Assembly (NCBI RefSeq): GCF_004519545.1
Contig: NZ_SDKM01000019.1
Coordinates: forward strand, 1-64,000
From: Nocardioides guangzhouensis
GTDB taxonomy: Bacteria > Actinomycetota > Actinomycetes > Propionibacteriales > Nocardioidaceae
Length of the DNA stretch: 64,000 nucleotides
Direction: 5' to 3'
Shown: one piece after another, positions 49,928 through 59,196 of the stretch
Numbering within the stretch: the first letter of the stretch is position 1
How the letters are laid out: each line of letters begins with the position of its first letter
Program-made: the position numbers and the translations under genes
Notes under the pieces: generated by a model
What the model was told of the DNA's origin: nothing
Seen by the model: the letters and a program-made list of their open reading frames with translations, nothing else
Database searches by the model: none

Positions 49928-50293
49928 GTGCCCACCTACCAGTACGCCTGCACCGAGTGCGGGCACCACTTCGAGCAGGTGCAGAGCTTCAACGACGACG
50001 CGCTGACCGTGTGCCCGGTGTGCCACGGTCGCCTGCGCAAGGTGTTCAACGCCGTCGGCGTGGTGTTCAAGGGCTCGGGCTTCTACCGCACGGACTCCCG
50101 GTCCGGCACCAACGCCAGTGTCCCGGCCTCCTCGACGTCCTCCGACGGCGGCTCGCCGGGAGGCTCGTCGGGCGGTTCGTCCGGATCGTCCGGATCGAGT
50201 GACGGCGGCACCTCCAGCGGCGCCACCACGTCGTCGTCCGGGTCCTCGACGGGCTCGTCCTCGTCGACCTCCGGCAGCGCCTCGGCCTCCTGA
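49928..50293 (+). CDS. FmdB-family zinc-ribbon protein
   Basis: A 121-residue protein. The first 55 residues form the FmdB/CxxC_CxxC_SSSS zinc ribbon (YQYACTECGHHFEQVQSFND, then VCPVCHGRLRKVFNAVGVVF and SGFYRTD). The rest is a low-complexity Ser/Gly/Thr tail of about 65 residues. FmdB was first seen as a regulator of formamidase but its function is unclear. The start is GTG 49928, with GGAGG upstream. Confidence 0.88.
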   Translation: MPTYQYACTECGHHFEQVQSFNDDALTVCPVCHGRLRKVFNAVGVVFKGSGFYRTDSRSGTNASVPASSTSSDGGSPGGSSGGSSGSSGSSDGGTSSGATTSSSGSSTGSSSSTSGSASAS

Positions 50294-50319
50294 CCGGCCC
50301 CGGTCACCCGACCGGCACA

Positions 50320-52911
50320 ATGACCCGCGTGCCGGATCTGAGGAGCAGCTGGAGGACCTTCCGAGCCTGGCCGTGGGCGGCACGTTGGGCGGTCTACGGC
50401 GTGGTCGCCGTGGTCCTGCTGATGGTGGCCTCACTGGTCACCGGCGTGGTGCTGGTACGACGGTCGTGGCCGGAGACCGCTGGTGAGATCACGGTCCCCG
50501 GGCTCGAGGGCCGGGTCGAGGTGGTCCGCGACGAGCACGGCATCCCGCAGATCTACGCGGACACCACCGCCGACCTCATGCGCGCCCAGGGCTACGTGCA
50601 CGCGCAGGACCGCTTCTTCGAGATGGACGTACGCCGCCACGTCACCGCCGGCCGCACCTCCGAGCTGTTCGGCGAGGACGGGCTGGAGACCGACAAGGTC
50701 GTGCGCACGCTCGGCTGGCGCCGGGTCGCCGAGCGCGAGCTGCGGCTGCTGGCGCCCGAGACACGGGAGGCGCTCGAGGCCTACAGCGCCGGCGTCAACG
50801 CCTACCTCGACGGGCGCTCGCTCAGCGAGATCTCCCTGGAGTACACCGTCCTGGTCGCGGGTGGGCTCGACTACACCCCCGAGGAATGGGGCCCGGTCGA
50901 CTCGTTGGCCTGGCTCAAGGCGATGGCGTGGGACCTGCGCGGCAACATGGACGACGAGATCGGACGGGTGCTGGCCGGGGTCAACCACAGGCCCGACCAG
51001 GTCGACGAGCTCTACCCGCCGTACCCCTACGACGAGCACGACCCGATCGTCGGGCAGGGCGCCGTGGTCGACGGTCGCTACGAGTCGCAGGCAACCGGCC
51101 CCGGCACCCGCAACCCGGCCCGGCCGGCGTGGACCGCGGACCAGGTGGCCGCGCTGGACGACGCGCAGAGCGGCCTGCATGCGGCGCCGGCGCTGTTCGG
51201 CCGCGGCTCCGGGCTGGGCAGCAACAGCTGGGTCGTCGACGGCGAGCACTCCGCGACCGGCAAGCCGCTGCTCGCGAACGACCCGCACCTCGGGACCAGC
51301 ATGCCCGGCATCTGGTACCAGGTCGGCCTGCACTGCCGCAGCGTCTCGGCGGCCTGCCCCTACGACGTCTCGGGCTTCAGCTTCTCCGGAGTCCCCGGCG
51401 TGGTCATCGGCCACAACCGCGACATCGCCTGGGGGTTCACGAACCTCGGCCCGGACGTCACCGACCTCTACCTGGAGAAGACCGAGGGCAACCGCTGGCT
51501 GTACGACGGGAAGATGCGCCGGCTGAAGGTTCGGCGGGAGACCATCAAGGTCCGCAACGGTGACGACTTCGACCTGACCATCCGGGAGACGAAGCACGGG
51601 CCGCTGATCTCCGACGTGTCCCGCGAGCTCAGCACGGTCGGTGCGAACGCCGAGGCACCGGAGGGACCGGACCGCGGCAACGGCTTCTCGGTCGCGCTGG
51701 AGTGGACCGCCCTGCAGCCCTCGAACACCGCCGACGCCATCCTGGAGCTCGACCGGGCGTCCGAATGGGACGAGTTCCGCTCGGCAGCCGCCGACTTCGC
51801 GGTGCCGGCCCAGAACCTGGTGTACGCCGACACCGAGGGCCACATCGGCTACCAGGCGCCGGGCCGGGTCCCGATCCGCAAGTCGGGCAACGACGGGCTC
51901 ACCCCGTCGGCGGGCTGGCGGCCGGAGAACGACTGGAGCGGGCAGTACGTCCCGTTCGACGCGCTGCCGAGCGTGCTCGACCCGGACGAGGGGTTCGTGG
52001 TGACCGCGAACCAGGCGGTCGCGGGGCCGTCGTACCCCTATCACCTGACCGACGACTGGGACTACGGCTACCGCTCGCAGCGGATCCGGAGCCTGCTGCT
52101 CGACGAGGGCGACCTGTCGGTCGACGAGATGGCCGACATCCAGCTCGACGACTACAACGCGATGGCGCCGGTGCTGGTGCCCTACCTGCTCGACGTGCAG
52201 CTGCCCCGGGGCTACTTCCGCGGCGGTCAGCGGCTGCTCGCCGACTGGGACTTCCGCCAGCCTGCGGACTCGGCGGCCGCGGCGTACTACAACGCCGTCT
52301 GGCGCAACCTGCTGGCGCTGACCTTCCACGACGAGATGCGGGAGTCGCAGTGGCCGGACGGCGGGAGCCGGTGGTTCGCGGTGCTGACCCGGTTGCTGCG
52401 GCAGCCGGCCAACGCGTTCTGGGACGACCGCGACACCGAGACCGTCGAGACCCGGGACGACATCCTCACGGAGGCGCAGCTCGAGGCGCGCGACGAGATG
52501 ACCCGGCGGCAGGCCCGGCGCCCGGACGAGTGGGAGTGGGGCCGGCTGCACCGCATGGACCTGCACAACCAGACGCTGGGGGAGTCCGGCGTCGGCGCGG
52601 TCGAGTGGCTGTTCAACCGCGACGACTGGCGGATCGGCGGCGGCGACTCGATCGTCAACGCGACCGGCTGGGACGCCGGCGTCGGCTACGGGGTCGTCTG
52701 GGCACCGTCGATGCGGATGGTGGTCTCGCTGGGCGACTTCGACGACTCGCGCTGGATCAACCTCACCGGCGCCAGCGGCCACGCCTTCCACCCGAACTAC
52801 ACCGACCAGACCGAGCTGTACGTCGACGGCCGCACCCTGCCCTGGGTGTCCACCCGCGACGCCGTCGACGAGGCCGGCGAGGACACCCTCACCCTGCTCC
52901 CCGGCGACTGA
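50320..52911 (+). CDS. penicillin acylase-family hydrolase
   Basis: An 863-residue Ntn-hydrolase precursor. An N-terminal membrane anchor (about residues 24-46) puts it outside the cell. The alpha-chain (EVVRDEHGIPQIYADTTADL, AQGYVHAQDRFFEMDVRRH) is followed by the self-cleavage site GSNSWVV, where Ser303 becomes the N-terminal nucleophile of the beta-chain, and by LLANDPHLG and GVVIGHNRDIAWGFTN. Family members cleave N-acyl bonds in penicillins or acyl-homoserine lactones; the natural substrate here is unknown. Confidence 0.92.
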   Translation: MTRVPDLRSSWRTFRAWPWAARWAVYGVVAVVLLMVASLVTGVVLVRRSWPETAGEITVPGLEGRVEVVRDEHGIPQIYADTTADLMRAQGYVHAQDRFFEMDVRRHVTAGRTSELFGEDGLETDKVVRTLGWRRVAERELRLLAPETREALEAYSAGVNAYLDGRSLSEISLEYTVLVAGGLDYTPEEWGPVDSLAWLKAMAWDLRGNMDDEIGRVLAGVNHRPDQVDELYPPYPYDEHDPIVGQGAVVDGRYESQATGPGTRNPARPAWTADQVAALDDAQSGLHAAPALFGRGSGLGSNSWVVDGEHSATGKPLLANDPHLGTSMPGIWYQVGLHCRSVSAACPYDVSGFSFSGVPGVVIGHNRDIAWGFTNLGPDVTDLYLEKTEGNRWLYDGKMRRLKVRRETIKVRNGDDFDLTIRETKHGPLISDVSRELSTVGANAEAPEGPDRGNGFSVALEWTALQPSNTADAILELDRASEWDEFRSAAADFAVPAQNLVYADTEGHIGYQAPGRVPIRKSGNDGLTPSAGWRPENDWSGQYVPFDALPSVLDPDEGFVVTANQAVAGPSYPYHLTDDWDYGYRSQRIRSLLLDEGDLSVDEMADIQLDDYNAMAPVLVPYLLDVQLPRGYFRGGQRLLADWDFRQPADSAAAAYYNAVWRNLLALTFHDEMRESQWPDGGSRWFAVLTRLLRQPANAFWDDRDTETVETRDDILTEAQLEARDEMTRRQARRPDEWEWGRLHRMDLHNQTLGESGVGAVEWLFNRDDWRIGGGDSIVNATGWDAGVGYGVVWAPSMRMVVSLGDFDDSRWINLTGASGHAFHPNYTDQTELYVDGRTLPWVSTRDAVDEAGEDTLTLLPGD

Positions 52912-52995
52912 CGGCGAACTTGACGCGCAGTTCCGACGCTTGTCGGCCGGAATTCTGCCTGTCATGTGCAGGATCCCCCGGTCAGCCGGGGATTC

Positions 52996-53592
52996 CTACC
53001 CGAACACCCGCACCCCCGACGGCGTGGCAGCCGCGACCACCCGCCGGTCGTGCTCCTCGTGCGGGACCCCGGGCAGCAGCTCGTCGTCGAAGAGCAGCAC
53101 GCAGGTGAAGGTGCCGGCGGGGACCCGGGCCAGCGCGCGGTCGTAGCAGCCGCCGCCCCGGCCGAGCCGGGTGCCGTCGGCGGCGACGGCGAGGCCGGGC
53201 ACCAGGACCGCGTCGGCGCCGGCCACCGCGTCGACGCCGAGCCGCGGGCCGGCCGGCTCCAGCAGCCCCATCCGGGCCGGCACCAGGGAGGTCGACCCGC
53301 GGTAGACCGCCCAGTCGAGGTCGAGGTCGGGCAGCACCACCGGCACGATCACCCGCTTGCCGGCCTCGAGCAGGGCGTCGAGGAGGGCGCCGGTGCCGGG
53401 CTCGGTCCCGATCGAGACGTACGCCGCGACCGTGGCCGCCCGGCGTACCTCCGGCCGGGTCAGCAGGTGGTCGGCGATGGCGCGGGCGAACTCGCCGAGC
53501 TCCAGCAACGGCCGCCGGTTGCGGTTGGTGACGAGCTGGTCGCGGAGGGCGGTCTTGGCGGCGGTCGCACCCGGCGACCCGAGGTCGGACAT
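52996..53592 (-). CDS. 5-formyltetrahydrofolate cyclo-ligase
   Basis: A 198-residue enzyme converting 5-formyl-THF plus ATP to 5,10-methenyl-THF. KTALRDQLVTNRNRR at the start, VAAYVSIGTEPGT, and the P-loop-like GTRLGRGGGCYDRALA near residue 143 match the family, as does the length. The start is ATG 53592. It is divergent from the UGPase gene and convergent with the penicillin acylase gene. Confidence 0.93.
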   Translation of the reverse strand: MSDLGSPGATAAKTALRDQLVTNRNRRPLLELGEFARAIADHLLTRPEVRRAATVAAYVSIGTEPGTGALLDALLEAGKRVIVPVVLPDLDLDWAVYRGSTSLVPARMGLLEPAGPRLGVDAVAGADAVLVPGLAVAADGTRLGRGGGCYDRALARVPAGTFTCVLLFDDELLPGVPHEEHDRRVVAAATPSGVRVFG

Positions 53593-53651
53593 GTCGCAAC
53601 ACTAGGACCAACCCGGGGACGTGGGCCCGGGCCGGGGCCGACCCGTGACGC

Positions 53652-53684
53652 CCGTTCGGTTTGGGACGCGAACGGCCCTACGAT
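53652..53684 (+). promoter_or_regulatory. UGPase promoter with inverted repeat
   Basis: CCGTTCG - 11 nt - CGAACGG (53652-53675) overlaps the -35 region, and TACGAT (53679-53684) lies 6 nt before ATG 53691, so the message is probably leaderless or nearly so. A dimeric regulator could bind the inverted repeat. Confidence 0.5.
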
Positions 53685-53690
53685 CGAGGT

Positions 53691-55076
53691 ATGGGCAGTG
53701 ATGCGTTGAACCGGGCGCGGGACAAGATGGTGCAGGCGGGTGTCGACCCCGTCGCCATCGACGTCTTCGCCCACTACTTCCGGCTCCTCGAGCACGGCGA
53801 GACCGGGATGATCCCCGAGTCCGCCATCGACCCGCACGACATGGAGTCCCTCGACGACGTCGAGGTCTCCGACGACGTCGCCGCCGACGCCATCGCGAGC
53901 ACCGTGGTGATCAAGCTGAACGGTGGCCTCGGCACGTCGATGGGCATGGACCGCGCGAAGTCGCTGCTCTGCGTGCGCCGCGGCCTGTCCTTCCTCGACA
54001 TCATCGCCCGCCAGGTGCTCTTCCTCCGCGAGAAGTACGACGTGCGCCTGCCGCTGCTGTTCATGAACAGCTTCCGCACCTCCGCCGACACCATGGCCGC
54101 GCTGGCCCGCTACGACCAGCTGCCGGTCGACGGGCTGCCGCTGGAGTTCCTGCAGAACAAGGAGCCCAAGCTCCTGGCCAAGGACCTCTCGCCGGCGACC
54201 TGGTCGAGGAACCCCGACCTCGAGTGGTGCCCGCCCGGCCACGGCGACATCTACACCGCGCTGCTGGGCACCGGCCTGCTCGACCAGATGATCGCCGCCG
54301 GCTACCGCTACGCCTTCGTCTCCAACTCCGACAACCTCGGCGCGGTGCCCGACGCCCGGGTGGCCGGCTGGTTCGCCTCGACCGGCGCGCCGTTCGCGAT
54401 CGAGGCCACCCGCCGTACCCCCTCGGACAAGAAGGGCGGCCACTTCGCCCGCCGCAAGTCCGACGGCCGGATCATCCTGCGCGAGACGGCGCAGACCCCG
54501 GAGTCCGACCGCAAGGCGCTGGCCGACGTCGACCGCCACCGCTACACCAGCACCAACAACCTGTGGTTCGACCTGGCCACGATGCGCGAGACGCTGCGGG
54601 CCCGCCAGGGCGTGCTCGGGCTGCCCCTGATCCGCAACACCAAGCACCTCGACCCGAGCGACCCGACGACCCCGGAGGTGATCCAGATCGAGACCGCCAT
54701 GGGCGCCGCGATCGAGGTCTTCGAGGACGCGCGGACCATCGCCGTCGGTCGGGACCGGTTCGTGCCGGTGAAGACCACCGACGACCTGCTGGTGCTGCGC
54801 TCCGACATCTACGACCTGGGCGCGGACTTCGTGCTCGACATGGACGGAGGGACGTTGCCGTACGTCGCGCTGGACCCGGAGTTCTACAAGTTCGTCGACG
54901 ACTTCGACAAGCGGTTCCCCGAGGGCGCACCGTCTCTGCGCCACGCGACCCGGTTCACGGTCACCGGTGACTGGACGTTCGGCCGCGGGGTGAGCGTCGA
55001 GGGCGACGTCGAGCTCGACCGGCCGAGGTCGGCGCAGCGGGTGGCCGCGGGGACGGTGCTCGGTGCCGATGCCTGA
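53691..55076 (+). CDS. UTP-glucose-1-phosphate uridylyltransferase, UGPase type
   Basis: A 461-residue UDP-sugar pyrophosphorylase of the eukaryotic-like UDPGP family, not the short bacterial GalU. It makes UDP-glucose for cell-wall and trehalose pathways. Seen: the nucleotide loop VIKLNGGLGTSMGMDRAKSL near residue 78, FLQNKEPKLL, WCPPGHGDIYTALLGTG with the uridine-binding Gly-His-Gly, SNSDNLGAVPD with the metal Asp, and the C-terminal beta region. It overlaps the moeA start by 8 bases. Confidence 0.92.
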   Translation: MGSDALNRARDKMVQAGVDPVAIDVFAHYFRLLEHGETGMIPESAIDPHDMESLDDVEVSDDVAADAIASTVVIKLNGGLGTSMGMDRAKSLLCVRRGLSFLDIIARQVLFLREKYDVRLPLLFMNSFRTSADTMAALARYDQLPVDGLPLEFLQNKEPKLLAKDLSPATWSRNPDLEWCPPGHGDIYTALLGTGLLDQMIAAGYRYAFVSNSDNLGAVPDARVAGWFASTGAPFAIEATRRTPSDKKGGHFARRKSDGRIILRETAQTPESDRKALADVDRHRYTSTNNLWFDLATMRETLRARQGVLGLPLIRNTKHLDPSDPTTPEVIQIETAMGAAIEVFEDARTIAVGRDRFVPVKTTDDLLVLRSDIYDLGADFVLDMDGGTLPYVALDPEFYKFVDDFDKRFPEGAPSLRHATRFTVTGDWTFGRGVSVEGDVELDRPRSAQRVAAGTVLGADA

Positions 55077-56298
55077 GCAGACGACCGCCCCGCTCCCGGT
55101 CGCCGAGCACGTCGCGCGCATCCTCGATGCGGTCGAGCCGCTGCCGGTCTTCGACCAGCCGCTCCTCGAGGCGCTCGACCTGCCCGCCGCCGAGGACGTG
55201 ACCGCACCGATGGCGCTGCCGTCGTTCGACAACTCCGCGATGGACGGCTACGCCGTGGTGTTCAAGGACGTCGCCGACGCCCGCGAGGACCGCCCCGTGC
55301 ACCTGCCGGTGGTCGGCGAGATCGGCGCCGGGCAGGCCAGCATGCTGGCGATGTCGCCGGGGACGGCGGTGAAGATCATGACCGGCGCCCCGGTGCCGCA
55401 GGGGTGCGACGCCGTCGTGCCCTACGAGTGGACCGACCGCGGTGTCGCGCACGTCCAGATCGGCAAGGCGCCGACCGAGGGCCAGCACATCCGCCGGGCG
55501 GGCGAGGACGTCCGCGTCGGCGACGTGCTGGTCTCCGAGGGCACCGTCCTCGGCCCGCGGCACATCGGTCTGCTCGCGGCATCCGGTCGCCCGACGGTGC
55601 GGGCCCGCCCGCGGCCGCGCGTGGTGGTGATGTCGACCGGGTCGGAGCTGCGCGAACCCGGCATGGCGCTCGGCCACGACTCGATCTACGACGCGAACTC
55701 CTACATGCTCGCCGCCGCGGTCCGCGCCGCGGGTGGCATCCCCTACCGCGTCGGCGCCGTGCCGGACGACGTCCGCGGGTTCACCGAGGCGCTCACCGAC
55801 CAGCTGGTGCGCGCCGACATCGTGGTCACCAGCGGCGGCGTCAGCCAGGGCGACTACGACGTGGTGAAGGAGGCCCTCTCCGGGCTCGGCACGGTCTGGT
55901 TCGGCGACGTCGCGATGCAGCCGGGCAAGCCGCAGGGCTTCGGCGTGGTGGGTGACGAGGAGACGCTGATCTTCACGCTGCCGGGCAACCCGGTGTCGTC
56001 GTACGTCTCGTTCCAGGCGTTCGTGCTGCCCGCGCTGCGCAAGCTCCAGGGCCGCCGCCCCTACGAGCGCCCCTCGCGCACCGCCCGGATCACCCACGGA
56101 CTGCGCTCGATCCCCGGCCGCCAGCAGATGGTGCGCGGCCAGTACGACGCCTCGGTGGTCACCCCGGTCGGCGGCCACGGCTCGCACCTCATCGGCGACC
56201 TGGCAGACGCCAACTGCCTGGTGGTCGTGCCGGCGGAGACCGAGTCCCTCGCCCCCGGTGACACCGTGCAGGTGCTGCTCCTCGACCAGGAGTTCTGA
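55069..56298 (+). CDS. moeA: molybdopterin molybdenumtransferase MoeA
   Basis: A 409-residue enzyme inserting molybdate into adenylylated molybdopterin, the last step of molybdenum cofactor synthesis. PSFDNSAMDGYAVV, GAPVPQGCDAVVPYEW, the MogA-like domain STGSELREPG and TSGGVSQGDYDVVKEAL, and FTLPGNPVSSYVSFQAFVLP are all present. The ATG lies inside the end of the UGPase gene. moaC follows with one base between. Confidence 0.94.
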   Translation: MPEQTTAPLPVAEHVARILDAVEPLPVFDQPLLEALDLPAAEDVTAPMALPSFDNSAMDGYAVVFKDVADAREDRPVHLPVVGEIGAGQASMLAMSPGTAVKIMTGAPVPQGCDAVVPYEWTDRGVAHVQIGKAPTEGQHIRRAGEDVRVGDVLVSEGTVLGPRHIGLLAASGRPTVRARPRPRVVVMSTGSELREPGMALGHDSIYDANSYMLAAAVRAAGGIPYRVGAVPDDVRGFTEALTDQLVRADIVVTSGGVSQGDYDVVKEALSGLGTVWFGDVAMQPGKPQGFGVVGDEETLIFTLPGNPVSSYVSFQAFVLPALRKLQGRRPYERPSRTARITHGLRSIPGRQQMVRGQYDASVVTPVGGHGSHLIGDLADANCLVVVPAETESLAPGDTVQVLLLDQEF

Positions 56299-56299
56299 G

Positions 56300-56800
56300 G
56301 TGGCCGACCCGCAGGCGGACCGCCTCACCCACGTCGACGAGGCGGGCGCCGCGCGCATGGTCGACGTGTCCGGCAAGGCGGTGACCGCCCGCGCAGCGAC
56401 CGCCACGGGCCGGGTGCTGGTCAGCCCGCAGGTGGTCGCGCTGCTGCGTGGCGAGGGCGTGCCCAAGGGCGATGCGCTCGCGGTGGCCCGGATCGCGGGG
56501 ATCATGGGTGCCAAGCAGACGCCGGCACTGGTCCCGCTCTGCCACCCGCTCGCGATCTCCGGCGTCACCGTCGACCTGGCGGTCGCCGACGACGCGGTCG
56601 AGATCAGCGCGACCGTGCGCACCTCCGACCGGACCGGCGTCGAGATGGAGGCCCTGACCGCGGTCTCGGTGGCCGCCCTCACCGTGGTCGACATGGTCAA
56701 GGCCGTCGACAAGGCCGCCACCATCACCGACGTGCGCGTGGAGGCGAAGACCGGCGGCAAGTCCGGCGACTGGACCCGCCCCGACCGGGACCCGTCATGA
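56300..56800 (+). CDS. moaC: cyclic pyranopterin monophosphate synthase MoaC
   Basis: A 166-residue MoaC, which with MoaA forms cyclic pyranopterin from GTP in the first step of cofactor synthesis. LTHVDEAGAARMVDVSGKAV, IAGIMGAKQTPALVPLCHPL with the catalytic His, TDRTGVEMEAL-type SDRTGVEMEALTAVSVAALT, and MVKAVDKAATI are diagnostic. The start is GTG 56300, one base after the moeA stop; the next gene overlaps its stop (ATGA). Confidence 0.95.
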   Translation: MADPQADRLTHVDEAGAARMVDVSGKAVTARAATATGRVLVSPQVVALLRGEGVPKGDALAVARIAGIMGAKQTPALVPLCHPLAISGVTVDLAVADDAVEISATVRTSDRTGVEMEALTAVSVAALTVVDMVKAVDKAATITDVRVEAKTGGKSGDWTRPDRDPS

Positions 56801-57267
56801 GGGCCGTCGTGGTCGTCGCGTCCAACCGCGCGGCCGCCGGCGTCTACGACGACACCACCGGCCCCCTGATCGTGGACGCCTTGCAGGGCTGGGGGTTCGA
56901 CACCGAGGGACCGCTGGTGGTGCCCGACGGGGAGCCGGTCGGTGACGCGATCCGGCAGGCCGTGGCCGGCGGCGCCCGGGTGGTGCTCACGACCGGCGGC
57001 ACCGGGCTCACCCCCACCGACCGCACCCCCGAGGTGACCCGGCCGCTGCTCGACCGCGAGGTGCCCGGCATCGCCGAGGCGATCCGTGCGTACGGCGCCG
57101 CGAAGGGCGTCGCCACCGCCGCGCTGTCGCGGGGGCTCGCCGGGGTCGCGGGCGACTGCGTCGTGGTGAACCTGCCCGGGTCGCGCGGCGGCGTGAAGGA
57201 CGGGCTGGCCGTCCTCGAACCCCTGCTCCGGCATGCCGCGGAGCAGGTGGTCGGGAGCGACCATTGA
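56797..57267 (+). CDS. molybdopterin adenylyltransferase MogA/MoaB
   Basis: A 156-residue MogA/MoaB-type protein activating molybdopterin by adenylylation before MoeA acts. VVVASNRAAAGVYDDTTGP, VLTTGGTGLTPTDRTPEVT and VVNLPGSRGGVKDGL are the family motifs. It is in ATGA overlap with moaC and TTGA overlap with the following GNAT gene, so the five genes from UGPase to GNAT are very likely one transcript. Confidence 0.92.
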   Translation: MRAVVVVASNRAAAGVYDDTTGPLIVDALQGWGFDTEGPLVVPDGEPVGDAIRQAVAGGARVVLTTGGTGLTPTDRTPEVTRPLLDREVPGIAEAIRAYGAAKGVATAALSRGLAGVAGDCVVVNLPGSRGGVKDGLAVLEPLLRHAAEQVVGSDH

Positions 57268-57866
57268 CTCCCGCCTGGCCGGTGGTGCTCCGGCGGGGCG
57301 GGGTGGTCCTCCGTCCGCTGGAGCTCTCGGACGGGAAGGCCTGGCGTGAGGTGCGTGCCCGCAACGCGGCCTGGCTGAAGCCGTGGGACGCCACCGTCCC
57401 GCCGGGTACCGGCGGCCGCCCCGCGACGTACCGCTCGCTGGTGCGCAAGCTCTCCCGCCTGGCCCGCGAGGACCAGGCGATGCCGTTCGCGGTGGAGGTG
57501 GACGGCGCGTTCGTCGGCCAGGTGACCGTCAACAACATCGTGCGCGGTTCGGCGCAGTTCGCCTCCATCGGCTACTGGCTCGACCAGCAGGTGGCCGGCC
57601 GCGGGATCATGCCGCTGGCGGTCGCGATGGCGATCGACCACTGCTTCACCACGGCCGGACTGCACCGGGTCGAGGTCTGCATCCGCCCGGAGAACACCAA
57701 CTCCCTGCGCGTGGTGGAGAAGCTCGACATCCACGAGGTCGGCTACGCTCCCCGTTTCCTGCACATCGACGGCGCCTGGCGCGACCACCGGATCTTCGCG
57801 ATCACCGCCGAGGACTGCCCGGAGGGACTGGTCGCACGACTCGAATCCCACCAGTCACAGGAGTAG
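57264..57866 (+). CDS. RimJ/RimL-type GNAT acetyltransferase
   Basis: A 200-residue acetyltransferase of the ribosomal-protein N-acetyltransferase type. VVLRPLELSDGKAWREVRA, FVGQVTVNNIVRGSAQFASI, YWLDQQVAGRGIMPLAVAMA (the acetyl-CoA loop) and HRVEVCIRPENTNSLRVVEK are typical. The start is TTG 57264, overlapping the previous stop. Its place between molybdenum cofactor genes and sepX resembles the Streptomyces gene order as I recall it. Confidence 0.9.
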   Translation: MTPAWPVVLRRGGVVLRPLELSDGKAWREVRARNAAWLKPWDATVPPGTGGRPATYRSLVRKLSRLAREDQAMPFAVEVDGAFVGQVTVNNIVRGSAQFASIGYWLDQQVAGRGIMPLAVAMAIDHCFTTAGLHRVEVCIRPENTNSLRVVEKLDIHEVGYAPRFLHIDGAWRDHRIFAITAEDCPEGLVARLESHQSQE

Positions 57867-57927
57867 TTCTGCGACACACCTATGGACATGCGCCTCATGT
57901 TGCGCTAGTGCTCCTAACCTCAGGTGC

Positions 57928-58758
57928 GTGGACCTGTCCGGAATGATCTTCGTCGCCCTCGCCGTCGCCTGGGCCGTGTACCTGATCCCCAAGGCCCTGC
58001 GTCACCACGACGAGGTGGCCCGCAGCAGGTCGGTGGACCGGTTCTCCAACACCATGCGTGTCCTGGCCCGCCGCGAGCCCGTCAACAAGCGCGACGTCCG
58101 GCTGGTCGTCACGCCCGGACGTGCCGCGGCCGCCGCCGAGGTCACCGTCAAGCCGTCCGCAGCCGCGCCCACCCCTGCGCAGCTGCGAGCTCGTCGCGAG
58201 GCCGCGAAGCGGGCCACGAAGCGCCGCCGCCGGGTGCTCGGCCTGCTCCTCCTCGCCAACGTCGTCGTCTCCACCCTCGCCGCCCTCGAGGTCGTCGCCT
58301 GGGTGTGGGAGGCGATCCCGGCGGGGCTCGTCGTGGTCTGGCTGGTCCTGTGCCGGGTGATGGTGAAGTCCGAGCGCCGCGGGCTCGCGCCGGTCTCCGC
58401 CGTCGCGACCGCTGACGCCCCCGTCGACGCGCCCGTCGACGAGGAGGTCCCCGCCGAGTACGCCGTCGAGCGCAACCGCCAGGGCTTCGACGAGGTAGCC
58501 GCCTCCGCCGAGACCGCCACCATGCCCGCGGTCGCCGACGGCACCCTGTGGGACCCGCTTCCGGTCACCCTCCCGACGTACGTCACGAAGCCCGCGGCAG
58601 CCCGCCGTACCGTCCGCACGATCGAGCTCGGCGAGCCCGGCGCGTGGACCTCCGGACGCACCGAGGAGAGCGCCGCGATGGCCCGCGAGGCCGACGCCGC
58701 CGCGGCCTCGGCGCGCGACGTCGGCGATGAGCCGGAGCGCCGCGCGGTCGGCTCCTGA
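57928..58758 (+). CDS. sepX: SepX/GlpR-like divisome membrane protein
   Basis: A 276-residue protein like SepX of Streptomyces and GLP/GlpR of Corynebacterium, which act at the division septum with FtsZ/SepF or Wag31. N-terminal helix MIFVALAVAWAVYLIPKALR, then the conserved HHDEVARSRSVDRFSNTMRVLARR, a central two-helix hairpin (LLLLANVVVSTLAALEVVA and LVVVWLVLCRVMV), and a disordered C-terminal tail. The start is GTG 57928, 7 nt after a -10-like TAACCT, so probably leaderless. The location after the UGPase-Moco genes supports the assignment. Confidence 0.85.
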   Translation: MDLSGMIFVALAVAWAVYLIPKALRHHDEVARSRSVDRFSNTMRVLARREPVNKRDVRLVVTPGRAAAAAEVTVKPSAAAPTPAQLRARREAAKRATKRRRRVLGLLLLANVVVSTLAALEVVAWVWEAIPAGLVVVWLVLCRVMVKSERRGLAPVSAVATADAPVDAPVDEEVPAEYAVERNRQGFDEVAASAETATMPAVADGTLWDPLPVTLPTYVTKPAAARRTVRTIELGEPGAWTSGRTEESAAMAREADAAAASARDVGDEPERRAVGS

Positions 58759-58830
58759 CCGCACCGCCCTCCCGATTCGGAGGGCACCGGCACCGGTGGT
58801 ATCTTTTCCACTCGCGTCGTACGACGCACT

Positions 58831-58958
<128 letters not shown>

Positions 58959-59196
58959 TCAGGTCGTTGTTGGTGCTGGTCCGGGCGGACGTCCAAGGGG
59001 CTGGTCGTTCTCCACCCTCGGGAACTGGGAATCCAATCACGCAAGGCGTGGCAAGACCGATGAAGACCCGCGCCCCGCCCAACCTGGCGGTCGCCGCAGT
59101 GCTCACGAGCGCGATCCGATGAGTTGCCGGTCCCGTCAAGGGCGAGTTGCATGTGAGGCACGCACCCGTTCGAGCGCCGCTGGGAGGGGCAGACCC

